49,497 nucleotides of DNA from Plectonema cf. radiosum LEGE 06105 (GTDB lineage: Bacteria; Cyanobacteriota; Cyanobacteriia; Cyanobacteriales; Nostocaceae). Below the pieces are notes generated by a model, which was given only the letters and a program-made list of their open reading frames with translations, ran no database searches and was not told where the DNA came from. The stretch's first letter is position 1. Each line of letters begins with the position of its first letter. The position numbers were made by a program, and so were the translations under genes. Positions 16,380 to 29,000 of this stretch are shown in pieces. Location: positions 1 through 49,497 of the forward strand of contig NZ_JADEWL010000039.1 in the NCBI RefSeq assembly GCF_015207665.1, read 5' to 3'.

Positions 16380-17153
16380 AGATAGTTCGGTGGATGTTCT
16401 ACCAAATTGGGACTACCGCTCGTGGTGTGGTTTACGTGAATGTTATTTGTAATTAATTTATTAGCCCTCCTGCCTAATTCATCGAAACATAGAAACTTAA
16501 TTTCATTTCAATTTTATGCTCAATTATTCTTGGGGATTCTCCAGATATGTATAAGAAGGATTAAGACAAGTTAATGGGGATTAATACTTACCTGAAAAAT
16601 ATGTAAACAGGCAGAATAATAAATTTATTTTTTTTCTCGGATAGCCGCTAGCGGTGCGTTTCATCTACCACTAATAATTGCCTTTACGAAGTTCTGTTGT
16701 CTTTCTTGTGAATTAATTTCTTCTTCCAACTTCTGTGTTAATTCCGCGTCGTAAGTATCATTCAACATCTGCCGTTTTTCCCGCACACGAGCGCTGCGCT
16801 AGCTCCTTCTTCAACCCCAAGAGTGTACTTATTACGGAATTTATTTAATTCCTTCTAATTCCTTCATTAGTTATCTATTTTTATTGTAAATAGAAGGATT
16901 GAGAGATATTGAAGGACGCTTGGTACTGACTGAAGGTTTAATAAACCCAAACTGAGAATTTATTTGAAGAGGATAAAAAAGGGTGGTGTTTCGACAATTA
17001 AATAAGTCTTTACTCGTTTTCTATTTAATTACTTCACATACATAAAATACACAAGCATAGGCTCGAAAAGCACTGCGCTTCTATATTACGAATTACCTAG
17101 CATCAAACAGAAGCGCCAATGAAACATCTATAAAAATTAATAATTAAATAATT
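16380..17153. other. Intergenic region before the relaxase; possible oriT
   Basis: No full gene. Besides the fragment at 16661-16786 there is a cluster of AATTCCTTC units and their complements (16835-16935) that can fold, and a short GC-rich palindromic repeat near 16790-16803. MobV relaxases usually nick an oriT just upstream of their own gene, so 16950-17153 is where I would look. No sequence close to the known MobV nick consensus stands out to me. Confidence 0.4.
16661..16786 (-). pseudogene. C-terminal remnant of an unknown plasmid gene
   Basis: A 41-codon frame from GTG 16786 to TGA 16661-16663 encodes a Glu/Gln/Asn-rich helix (QKLEEEINSQERQQNFVKA) with strongly protein-like composition. 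It is cut off at its upstream end by a palindromic repeat containing GCGCTGCGCTAGC. It looks like the surviving tail of a longer gene. Confidence 0.35.
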
Positions 17154-18926
17154 ATGGCATACGCAATTTTTTTAACGAAAAAACTAAAAACTGGCGGACA
17201 AATTGCGGGTTCTGCTAGTCACGTTCAACGCGATAGAGAAACGCCTAATGCTAATCCTTATAAAGAGAATGTTTGGTTAATGGGCAATCCCGAACAAGAT
17301 TTAGTCCAAGACACCTTTAATCATATTGGTAATCAAACTATTCGCAAGAATGCCGTGCTTTGTGTAGAACTAGTTTTATCTGCATCCCCGGAGTTTTTTC
17401 GTCCCAGTACTCAAACCGAACCCGGTGAATACGAACAATTACAATTAAACCGTTGGCTCGATTTCAACAAGCAATGGTTGCAGGAACGATTTAACGTCAC
17501 ACCCGAAGGAATTTCCGTTCCGCACAATCGTATAATCTCAGCCGCCGCTCACTTAGATGAGGTTACACCCCACATCCACGCACATATGGTGCCAATTGAT
17601 AAACGCGGTAAACTCAATGCCAGTGCGTTTTTCGGTTCTCCTAAATTATTACGGGAATGGCAAGATGATTACGCTCAAGCGATGAAACCCCTTGGTTTGG
17701 AACGCGGGATACGGGGAAGTAAGGCGACACATATTGATATCGGACGATATTACACTAATATTAATTCTCCTCAAACAGATAATATTGAAGTACTGCGCGA
17801 TAAAGCTAGGGACAGGGATAGAGCGGAACGTCAGCGTCGGGAGATCGAAGCAACTGCACTTGCAAAACAAAAAGAAGCTGATGAATTAAGAAGACAAAAC
17901 CAACAGTTGCAGCTGCAAATTCAGATTCAAAAAAAGAAATTAGAAGAGTTATCCAAATCGCCCTATGATATTTCTTTGGAAGATGTAGCCTATCAACTGG
18001 GATTCGAGCGCGATAAAAATAAACCTTTACTTTGGCTTAGTACAGACAGGTTACTGATGATTAACGACAACAAGTTTGCTACCAAGTCTGCTTCTTCTAA
18101 TTCTGAAGAAACTGGAGAAAATCCCATCGATTTAGTACAAACAGTTTTGGATGTAGAACAACGTGAAAGCATTGGTTGGCTCGCCGATAACTTTGGTTCC
18201 GATGTGGCGATCGCCAACTTTATGAAGAAGATAAAACCAGAAATTCTCCAATACCCCACACCTAAATTCCAACCACCTTCCTCTTCGGAACAGAAATGGC
18301 AGCAAGCAAAAAGCTATCTCACCAACACCTATGGAATTAGCGACAAAGTTTTAGAAACAGAGCATTCCCACAATCGTATCTATGCTGATAATCAAGGCAA
18401 TGCTGTAATCAAGCACTACTTAATTGCCCCCAGTAGAGAACATTTAAAGCAAGGAACCGTAGTAACGGGAGCTAGTATTGTAGGTGAGAAATTCAATGGA
18501 GTAGCATTAGGTTCCAGTCGTACAGAAGGTTGGTTTGGTATAGGATTTGACGAAGGTAAACTACATCAAGTTGCTCTAGCAGATTCGCCGATTGAAGTAT
18601 TTTCCCTTGCATCGCTCAATCCAAAGCCCAAAAAACCAACGGTATTTTTAACAGCAAATGGTTCTATTTCAGAAAGTCAGATACATTTACTGCAACGCAT
18701 TCAGTCAAATGGTGGCGAAATCATCTTAGCTTATAGCGCTACATCTTCTGGAGAGAAGCTAGTCAAACAAGTATCAGAACAACTGCAAGAAACTCGTAGA
18801 GTCAAGCCTCAAGCGGGTGAAACTTGGAATGATGACTTACGACTTCTTCGCGAACAGCTTCAACAAGAAAGGGAAAGACTGCAACAAAAACAAAAATCGG
18901 TTAAGCGAGGTATTGAATTAGACTGA
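17154..18926 (+). CDS. mobV: MobV-family relaxase with DUF3991/TOPRIM-like tail
   Basis: A 590-residue protein. It has motif I around H23-R28 with NANP (HVQRDRETPNANP) and motif III H133-L-D-E-V-T-P-H-I-H142, the HxDExTPHxH metal site of MobV (Pre/Mob) relaxases. It should nick oriT and pilot the strand into a recipient. A coiled coil (about 220-265) follows. The C-terminal 250 residues resemble the DUF3991 plus TOPRIM_2 module fused to relaxases and primases (NRIYADNQGNAVIKHYL, GSSRTEGWFGIGF, PTVFLTANGSISES). The TOPRIM acidic residues are not clearly conserved by eye. The end is a Gln/Arg coiled coil. No type IV secretion genes are present, so the plasmid is mobilisable rather than self-transmissible, unless the 213-4942 operon supplies part of a channel. 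Confidence 0.88.
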   Translation: MAYAIFLTKKLKTGGQIAGSASHVQRDRETPNANPYKENVWLMGNPEQDLVQDTFNHIGNQTIRKNAVLCVELVLSASPEFFRPSTQTEPGEYEQLQLNRWLDFNKQWLQERFNVTPEGISVPHNRIISAAAHLDEVTPHIHAHMVPIDKRGKLNASAFFGSPKLLREWQDDYAQAMKPLGLERGIRGSKATHIDIGRYYTNINSPQTDNIEVLRDKARDRDRAERQRREIEATALAKQKEADELRRQNQQLQLQIQIQKKKLEELSKSPYDISLEDVAYQLGFERDKNKPLLWLSTDRLLMINDNKFATKSASSNSEETGENPIDLVQTVLDVEQRESIGWLADNFGSDVAIANFMKKIKPEILQYPTPKFQPPSSSEQKWQQAKSYLTNTYGISDKVLETEHSHNRIYADNQGNAVIKHYLIAPSREHLKQGTVVTGASIVGEKFNGVALGSSRTEGWFGIGFDEGKLHQVALADSPIEVFSLASLNPKPKKPTVFLTANGSISESQIHLLQRIQSNGGEIILAYSATSSGEKLVKQVSEQLQETRRVKPQAGETWNDDLRLLREQLQQERERLQQKQKSVKRGIELD

Positions 18927-20095
18927 TACTCCGATCGAGCCGCACCTGCGAACGCTGCGCTAAAACGGGCGATGATGCTCCCGCAATCCGCTATATTACT
19001 CGTTTATTAACGTTATTCCTCTAATGCGGGGCATCACTACGCACGTTTTTCCCAGGTGCTTTTAGCTATAACGTGTGGAATGTTTTTATAAATGATTGTA
19101 GCGTAAACACCATACCTATTGTATCTCTTAACACGCCACATCGCACGTTTCCGTGCGATAGTACTTAGATATTTTCTAGAAAGCAAGTAATAACGATAAC
19201 CGCTGTCTACATAATCGGCGTGAGGCTACAATCAATAATCACGAAAAACGCCGATGCATTCATTGCAATTCCACTGCAATAGTTCCGGAGTGTTGTTTCA
19301 GAAAACACTCAATATTGCACTTTTTTCTGACAAAACAGATTCAGATTAAACGGGAGAATGCAGTAAACTATACCAAATGCATACACCAAAACTGAGAATT
19401 ATGGCAGATATACTTAACAAAAAGTTATTTCTTTTTACCAAGTTGTTACCTTCGTAAAGATAATTACAAATACTCTTCAAAAATATTCATACTTCAAAAA
19501 CAGTCATTTTTTCAAGTAAAAGCGGTTATTTCCCAATACATCAAACTTCTTAGCCAAGAGAGATATCTTTATAAGTTCTTAATAAAAATTATACTTTCTC
19601 CGAAAATACACTGATAAAAATCATATGAATCTATAAAAATGTTCAGTATATTCACTGCTATAGGATTAATGTTTATTAGTGTTATAAAAATACTTGTGAC
19701 TGCTAAGAATTGGAAAGTACTTGGTTATATGTCGGAACTGAAGTAAAAAGGTTCGTTAAATCAATCAGTATAATTATCAACCTTTGTGCAATTACCTCCG
19801 TATCTTACGGTATCTATTTATATTTATGTTTGTGATTAATACGGAAACACCTTTTGTATCGATCCATTAACTTTACAAAGAAGAAGTAAGGAGAAAGAAG
19901 GAATATCTAATAATAAATGCGCGATAGCAAGTTTAGAGCTTCGGTAAAAAAATATGTTTTTACCTGTCTTGTTGAACTAAAAAATTAATTCTTCAATACT
20001 ATATGAGCGAACAAATTATAAAAATCATTCTTCACGATTATAGTAGACGTTGACGGCATCGTACTTTAACTTATAATTAAAAAAATCAGGGTGTT
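18927..20095. other. 1.17-kb gene-poor region before the RHS gene
   Basis: No convincing gene. Visible structures are a perfect hairpin TCGCACG/CGTGCGA with a TTTC loop (19141-19158), ATTGCA/TGCAAT (19262-19280), and GAGTGTT/AACACTC (19288-19310) with a T6 run ten bases later. These could end transcription from the relaxase or mark a small RNA. A 35-codon frame at 19639-19746 with a hydrophobic N-terminus lacks a good ribosome-binding site and is only a weak candidate membrane peptide. The last 400 bp are very AT-rich and probably hold the RHS promoter. Confidence 0.45.
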
Positions 20096-23000
20096 ATGAC
20101 AAGCATTGATATATTTGGTAAAGATACTTCTAATAATGAAGAATTTTTCTCTGCTTCCATATTAGATAATTCTGAAGAAGATATTTATGGTTTAAATGCA
20201 GCTAATAAGGTTGATAAAAATACAGGAACTGAACCCTTAGCTGCGGAAATAGAAAGACTTAAATCAGAAAATTTTAATATTGCATATAACACCGATAACA
20301 TTGGTGACGATACCGTTAATTCAGTATCGTCACCATTTTTATATAATCAAATATCTACTCCAAACCAATTATTCGGACAACAAGTAACTGATTTTAAGAA
20401 AATAAATACCGATTTAGATAAAGATTTAGATAAAACCTCGATTGATTTCATTACTGGTAATAACAAAAATAATCCTTTAGTCGGTACATTTGAACTTGAC
20501 TCAAATTTAAACTCAGATTCAAATTTATTAATAATAGAAAACGACATTGCTGCATCTCCCATCCCAATGTCAGCGTCTGCACCTACTCCTAAATATGCAA
20601 TAAGAACCGAGAAACAAGTTAGCATTAATAACGGTGGAGATTTAGACGGAAATCCTCTCGATTTAAACGACGATTCTTTAATTTATGCTGCCAAAGGTTT
20701 TACGATTAATGGCAACATTACCCTACCAGTACAAAGAGATGAAAACGGTAATCCCCTTACTAATAATTCTGGTAAATTACTTTTAGTAAATAATGCCGTT
20801 ACCGTTGCTCCGAATTACACTACCATCAATGCGAATAACAATCAATATGCTAATTTAATCCCTCCACAAGTAGTAGATGAACAAGTAATTGATATTCCAG
20901 CTTATGCAGATTTAAAACAGCAAACATTAGATAGCGTTATTGCTCCAGGTACATCAACAGTTACCTTTAATTCGAGTCAAAATCCTCTAAATAATTCTCA
21001 AGATTGGAATAACAAATTCCCAGCACCGGGTACTGAGTCAAATCCACGAGTTGTCAGAGTTACGGGTGGGGGATTAAATATTCCCGGTAATATTAATATC
21101 AGCAATTATGTTATCACCGTAGACAACGGAGATATTAACTTTAACGGCAACAACCATAACTTTAATAATATTGTATTAATTACCAACAACGGTAATATTA
21201 ATTTATCTGGGGTACAGGCAACAAATTTATCTGTATTTGCTTCTCGTTCAATTAATATGAACAGTACTGCTAGATTTGCTAGTTCTACAATGCTAGCATC
21301 TGGAAGCAATAGCGGTAGCATTAACTTCAATGGTGCGACGACAAGTACTAACTCTGATGATAATTTGAGAGTAGTTTCAGCTGGTAGAATCACCTTTAAC
21401 GCTGCATTGAATAGCCGTGGGTTATTTGAGAGTGTAGGCGATTTTACCTTCAATAATAATTCCACTTTGTACGGTACTATTGCTGCAAAGGGAAATATTA
21501 CTTTTAATAATGGTGCCAATGTTATCTACACCAACGATACAACTGAAGAAGTAGATACGGAACAACCAGTAATTACAGCTGCATTGGTTAACGATACCGC
21601 ACCAAATAATACTACCAATACAGATAGAATTACATCCGACCCCACAATTAATGGTACGGTAACTGATAATGGGGAGATAGTTGAATTCACCGCAGGGTTT
21701 GACGATACAGACATTGCCGCTTATGTCAATGTATTGCCTCAACGCTCGGCAAATGGTAATTTTAGCTTTGATAGAACAACTTTAGAATCTATTTACGGTA
21801 ACACCTTACCGGATGGAAATCATACTTTGCATCTACTCTCCAAAGATGCTTCGGGTAATGTTTCCAATTTATTCGATTTAACGTTTACGTTAGATACGGT
21901 AACAACAGCACCAGCTAATTTAGATTTAACAGCAACCGATGATAGCGGAGTTGACGACAGCGATAATATTACTAATAATTCAACTCCTGGAATTACGGGT
22001 AATGCAGAAGCTCTTTCAAAGGTAGAATTATTAAACAATGGAGTCAAGATTGGAGAAGCGGAAGCTGATAGCAACGGAAATTGGCAAATAACCACCAATA
22101 ATTTAGCAGACGGTAATTATAATATTACGGCTATTGCCACCGATATTGCTGGAAATCAAAATCAATCAGATGTACCCCTGTTGCTGACAATCGATACCAC
22201 AGCACCCCTATCTCCCATTAACTTAAAATTGTCTCCAGATAGCGATTCTGGAATTAACAACAGCGATAATATTACCAACAATAATTCTCCCACCATCACT
22301 GGTAATGCAGAACCACTATCTACAGTAAGGTTGTTGCAAAATGGAGAATTAGTCGGAGAAACAACAGCTACGGACGATGGAAGTTGGCAGATTGCCACAA
22401 ATAATCTTGCAGACGGTACTTATAACTTTATCGCGATCGCAACCGATATCGCAGGAAATACTAACAACTCTCCAACATCACTGCAAATAACGGTTGACAC
22501 TACACAACCAACAATCAACCTTACCACGAGCATTGATACAGAAGCGCTGACCCAGGGGTCAAAATTAACTGGTAACTTAGATGGTACTGGTAGCGATATC
22601 TCTACTATCAGCTACCGTTTTAACGATGGTGCAGAAATTATCGTTCCCTTTGATGCTGCGGGTGCTTTTGATGCTCAATTTGATTTAACCGGACTTAACA
22701 ACGGTGCTTATACGCTGACTGTTACTATTACCGATACCGCAGGTAACGTCAACACGATGACCTACAATGTCACCGTCGGTACGGTTACAAGTGCCTATGA
22801 AATTACAGCAGCTTTAGTCAACGATACTGCTCCTAATAATACTACCAATACTGATGGTATTACCAGTGATGCAACAATAGCTGGAAATATTAATAATTTC
22901 AGCGATAGCGTCCGTCTGCGTGTGGGTTTTGGCGATATTCCTGTATTAGATTACGTAGATGTCACCGAAGATATCAGTAGCGAAGGTAACTTTAATTTCA

Positions 23001-26000
23001 ATTTGAGTCAACTCGCTTCGATCAACCGTGCATCTTTAGAAGATGGAGCATACAGCCTCAATTTACTTTTAGAAGACTTACAAGGTAATCAGTTAAATAC
23101 TTCCACAGTTAACTTTACCCTCGATACCAGCAATCCTATTCTCGCATTAAATACGCCCTTAGATAGCGGCGAACATAGCAATAGGACGCGACTAATTGGT
23201 AACGTTAGCGATACTGGTAGCGGTTTGTTTGATACTAGCTATAGCTTGGATGGACAAGCATCTTCTCCTTTAACCATTAACGATCGAGGAAGATTTGACC
23301 AAGCCATTGTTCCCACAGGTTTGATAGATGGTTCTCACAACTTGGCATTATCGGTATTTGATATTGCTGGTAACTCTACCCAAAAGTCCGCTAACTTTAC
23401 AGTCAGCGACGATTTTATCATTGGCAGCACGGGGACACAAGGCTGGGGAATTAAGACAAACGATAGCGTAATTTTGGGCGAACAAAACAGCTTTGTCACC
23501 CAAACCGCAATAGAAATTGAACTTGGTCAAAATAAAGGTAAGCGTCAATTAGAATTTGAAATCGATGCTCAATTTGATACCACTGACATCAATACCGCAT
23601 CGTCAGACAGATTGTCACTTTATCTGGTAGATTCAATCAACCCAGAAATCACCTTACTCGACAAAGGAGAACCGGGAACCGCTTTATTTTCCCTTTCTGG
23701 AACCAATGCAGAATTCACCCCCGGACTGGTAAATTACGACGGGAATCGGGTCAGAGTTGACCTCACCAGCTTAAAAAGTCAAACCAGCGGTTCCTTAGTA
23801 TTCCAACTAATTAATAACGACAACGATACTGGTAGCGTCGTCCAAATCAAAGATATTACCAATACCGTTGACACAGAAGCAATAAATGGTCCCGTATTCC
23901 CCACAGATATTGACCGAGCGGAAATCGGCGATCAAATAAATTTAGATACTTTCAATACCTCATCTGACGTAGAATTACTGCTATCTAACGTCCGACTTGA
24001 TAGCGATACGGGGACTTACACCGCAGATTTACAAGTCCGCAATAACGGAACTACAACTCTCGGACGGGAATTAGCAGTTGTATTGACAAATCTCCCTTCG
24101 GGTGTTTCCCTAAATAACGCTTCCGGAACCCATCCTGGAGGTTCTCCCTACATCAATTTCAGTAATGCTATTCAACCGGGTGGCTTGAATCCTAAAGCCA
24201 TATCCGACGCGGTACAAATTGTCTTTGATAACCCATCCTTAACCCGCTTCGATCTGCAACCAGTATTCTTAACGGGAGCGCCAGAACAACCGCCTCAACT
24301 GGCTCCTGTAGCATCGCAGAGCGTAATGCCGGGTGGGCGGTTAGAAATACCGTTAATTGCTACCGACCCCAACGGCGACCCCATTAGCTTCTCGCTGCGT
24401 TCCGACACCCCCTTACCCAAAGGAGAACTAACCGGGGATGGAACGCTGGTTTTTACCCCCAGTCCTGACGATATTGGCACCTATAACTTCACCGTAATTG
24501 CTACTGCTGGTGGGGTAGACGTTACCCAAGACGTAACCATTACCGTAGAACCAGACCCCATTACTACTACGAGGATTTCTGGTGTTATTCAAAACACCGA
24601 CCAAGCAGCATTAGCCGGAGTAGTAATTGAATTAGGTGGAACGCAAACGACTACCGATGCGTCGGGTTACTTCCAACTTGAATTTAACGGAGAATTACCC
24701 AGCGATACCCTCAAAGTAAGGGCAGAACTACTTGCTGGCAACGATGCTTATCCGTTTATTGCCGAGAAACTGCCATTGCTATTAGAGCATGATGCCTACG
24801 CAGGGGTAAATAACGTTATTAGCCGTCCCATCTACCTGCCAGTGCTAGATACGGCAAATGCGATCGCAGTTGATCCAAATGCAGATACAACCGTGACCAC
24901 CAGTACTATTCCCGGTGCATCCGTATTTGTAGCAGCAGGTAGCTTAAAAGACCAACAGGGGAATGCTTTTACGGGCGGGTTGAGCATTACAGAAGTCCCC
25001 GCAAACTTAACACCTGCCTCCTTACCGGAAAATCTGCGTCCGGATATGGTAGTGACTATTCAGCCAGGGGAAATGGTGCTTACAACTCCTGCACCTTTGT
25101 CACTGCCCAATCGTGCTGGATATGTACCGGGGTTGGAGATGGACTTGTGGTCAATTAATCCCAATACTGGGTTGTTTGACAAAGTGGGAGTCGGAAGAGT
25201 TAGCGATGATGGTAGCGTAATTGAGACGATTGAGGGGGGGATTCGTAATAGTAGTTGGCACTTCTTTGCACCTGTTGCAGTAGGCTTATCCGACCTAGAG
25301 GAAAATCCATACAACCACAACGGAGAGTATCTTACAGAAGTAAATACATATTTTGAAGAAGTTAAAGAACTAGGTTTACATAATGCAACCAAACACGTTA
25401 AGCACGATAAATGCTCTGAGGGCGAAGCCACTCAACCAATTAACTCAGATGTAGAATTGCATTCGGGTGCGGTACAAGAAACTCACAATCTGGTTACTTA
25501 CGAGTCTTTGGGCAAAACTCGCGGTTTAGCTTTGAGTTATAGCTCCTTGCGTGCCGACCCCAAACCAATCTTACATTTTGGAGCCGATAATATTACGTAT
25601 GAGAATGCTTCTGGGAACCCAGATGATGTGCTTGAAAATTTATTCGTTGCCAAACTGAGCGTCAAGCAAGGTGATTTTGAGTATCAAGTACCAGGTGTCG
25701 CTGAAGGAAAATACGGTTTATCTGGAGGAGAAAACTTCTGGTCGATACCTGGTCGTAATCCTAACAACGAACCTTTTGATATTGATGCTGCCTTGCAGGT
25801 AGATATGCGCTCTTTACCTACTGGTAAATATGAATACAAGGTCACGGGCGGTCTACAAGTATTTACAGACGAAGAAGAATTTAATGGTTCTTCAACAACT
25901 ACAACGAGCGAGATAATTAGTGTCAACAGCATTGACAGTCCTTTCGGTAGCGGTTGGAGTTTAGCTGGATTGCAGGAAGTAGTTGAGAATGACGACGGTT

Positions 26001-29000
26001 CCGTACTGCTAGTTGATGGTGATGGTAGCCAATTCTTATTTGAAGCCCCCGCAGAACCAGGTGATTCTTATGTTTCTCCATCATTCGACTTTTCTACCTT
26101 AGAACGTGTAAACGGTACTTTCCGCCGCACCATGAAAGACCAAACCGTTTACCAGTTTGATGCCCAAAACAAACTTGAATTGGTACGCGATCGCAATGGC
26201 AATGAAACGCAGTACCAATATAATCCCGACGGTAAGCTTTCCAAAATAATTGACCCCGTAGGTTTGGAAACTGCGTTTACTTACACCAACGGTAGAGTTA
26301 GTAGCATCACTGACCCAGGAAATCGCGTTACCGAACTTAAATACGACACCAAAGGTAACTTAATTGAGATTACCGACCCCGATGAATCTTCTCGCAGTTG
26401 GGAATACGATAAATCTCACCGTATTACCGCTGCAATTGATAAACGCGATAATCGCGGAGAGGACGTTTATGATTCTTACGGTCGGGTCAAGAGTGCCGTT
26501 CGTCCGGATAAAACGGTAGTCAAGGTCAATTCAGCTCAAACACAAGGATTATACCGTCCGGAACAGACCCTTAATCCCTTCAATGCTCCTTTAGCCGATG
26601 AACTGGGTGATGCGGAAGCTAGCTATGCTGATGGTAACGGTAATGTAATTCGCACAAAACTTGACCAAGAAGGTCAGACTATTTCCTCAATAGATGGGGC
26701 TGGATTTTTGCCCGAAGTTGAGCGGAATGACAGTAATCTAGTGACAAAATCTACAAGTGCAAGAGGAGATGTCACGGAGTACACTTACGATGACAAAGGC
26801 AACATTCTCAGTATTAAGGATGAGATTTCTAGCCCTTTTCAAGGAACGGATAGCATCGCTGACCAAAGCTTATTCCCTAATGCCATTTATAAGATAGAAC
26901 AATACTCAGATCAAATCGTAGCAGCAGATTTCAATGGCGATGGCTTTCTTGATTCTGTAATTGCTAATTATTATTCCAACAATGTATCTATTCTTCTTGG
27001 AAACGAAGATGGAACATTTGGTGTTGCTACTAAATTTGAAATAGAAAACTCATCTTCTTCTATTGCAGTAGGAGATATGAATGGAGATGGTTTTCTTGAC
27101 TTAGTAAGTTTAGATAATTATTATTCCAATAATGTATTAATTGTTCTTGGGAACGGGGATGGAACATTCGGTACTACCGCTAACTTTGAATTAGAAAATG
27201 AAACTGATTCTCTCGCTGTAGGGGATATGAATGGAGATGGCTTTCTTGATTTAGTAGCTGCAACTGGATATGACTATTATTCCAACAATGTATCTATAAT
27301 CCTTGGAAATGGGGATGGAACATTCGATAATGTCACTAAAATTGAATTAGAAAATGAAGCTGATTCTCTCGCTGTAGGGGATATGAATGGAGATGGCTTT
27401 CTTGACTTAGTAGCTGCAACTGGATATGACTATTATTCCAACAATGTATCTATAATCCTTGGAAATGGGGATGGAACATTCGGTAATGTCACTAAAATTG
27501 AATTAGAAAATGCCTCTAACTTCCTTGTTTTAGGTGATTTAGATAATGATGCCGATTTAGATATTGTAGTCGCCAGCGGTGATGGCTATGGTGTTGAAGG
27601 TAGCCTATCGTTGCTGTCAAACAACGGCGACCTTACTTTTACTCAAACAGCAGACATTGCAGTAGAAGAAGTTTATAATTTCGCATTAGGTGATGCAAAT
27701 GGGGATGGTCTGCCTGACCTAATCACTGCTAACAACGATGATTATCGGGATCGATCGAGTGTATCGATACTTTTGAATGATGGAAACGCTTCTTTTGAAA
27801 CGACTGATGAAAGCACTGAATTTGAAGTTGGGCTTAATCCAGAATTCATAACATCCGGAGATATCAATCAAGATTCAGCCCCCGACTTATTGATTCTAAA
27901 TAACCCTGGTACTGGGATATTGAACCTATCCGTTTATCTTGGTAGAGGTGATGGTGTTTTCTCCGATCCAATAAATTCCGCGATTAATTTTTACACTACA
28001 TCCGTGGTTTTGGGAGATGTAAATGGCGATATCAATCTCGACTTAATAACTGCTAATGGATTGGATGATAGTGTATCGGTACTGTTAAATAATGGCAATG
28101 GTACTTTTGCTTCTGCGGTTAACTATACGGTTAGTGACAGACCACTATCGGTAGTTGTGGAAGATGTAAACGGCGATACCAATCTTGACTTAATAACTGC
28201 TAGTGAAGATGATGATAGCGTATCGGTACTGTTAAACAATGGTGATGGTACTTTTGCCACTAAGGTTGATTATGCAGTTGGAAATGGTCCAGAATCAGTA
28301 ATTGTAGAAGATATTAACGGCGATACCAATCTCGACTTAATAACTGCTAGTGAATTTGATGACAGCGTATCGGTACTGTTAAACAATGGGGATGGTACTT
28401 TTGCCTCTACGGTTGACTATACGGTTGGTAACAGACCAAGATCAGTAGTTGCAGGAGATATGAATGGAGATAACAATCTTGACTTAATAACTGTCAATGA
28501 ATTTGATGACAGCGTATCGGTACTGTTAAATAATGGGGATGGTACTTTTGAAGAAAGCATTGACTATACAGTTGGCGAAAGACCAACATCAGTAGTTGTA
28601 GAAGATTTAAATGGAGATAACAATCCTGACTTAGTAACTGTCAATAAATTTGATGACAGCGTATCGGTACTGTTAAACAATGGGGATGGTACTTTTGAAG
28701 AAAGCATTGACTATACAGTTGGCGAAAGACCAATATCAGTAATTGTAGAAGATATAAATGGGGACGGTAATTTTGATATATTTACCACTAATTCCTACGA
28801 CGATACAGTATCAGTATTGTTAAACAATGGTTCGGGTTCTTTTGATGAAGCAAATATTCGTTACTTTGCCGTAGGACGATTTCCCAAATCTATCACATTG
28901 GATGATTTTGATGGTGATGGGGATTTAGATTTTGCTACTGCTAATAAAAGTGATGCTACTGTCTCTGTAAGATTTAACAATACAGTTGGTTCTGGAGGAA

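Noticed and set aside
26911-28975. Regular repeats that could be taken for a CRISPR array
   Set aside because: The period is 147-156 bp, units are coding and in frame, and repeats are FG-GAP protein repeats.
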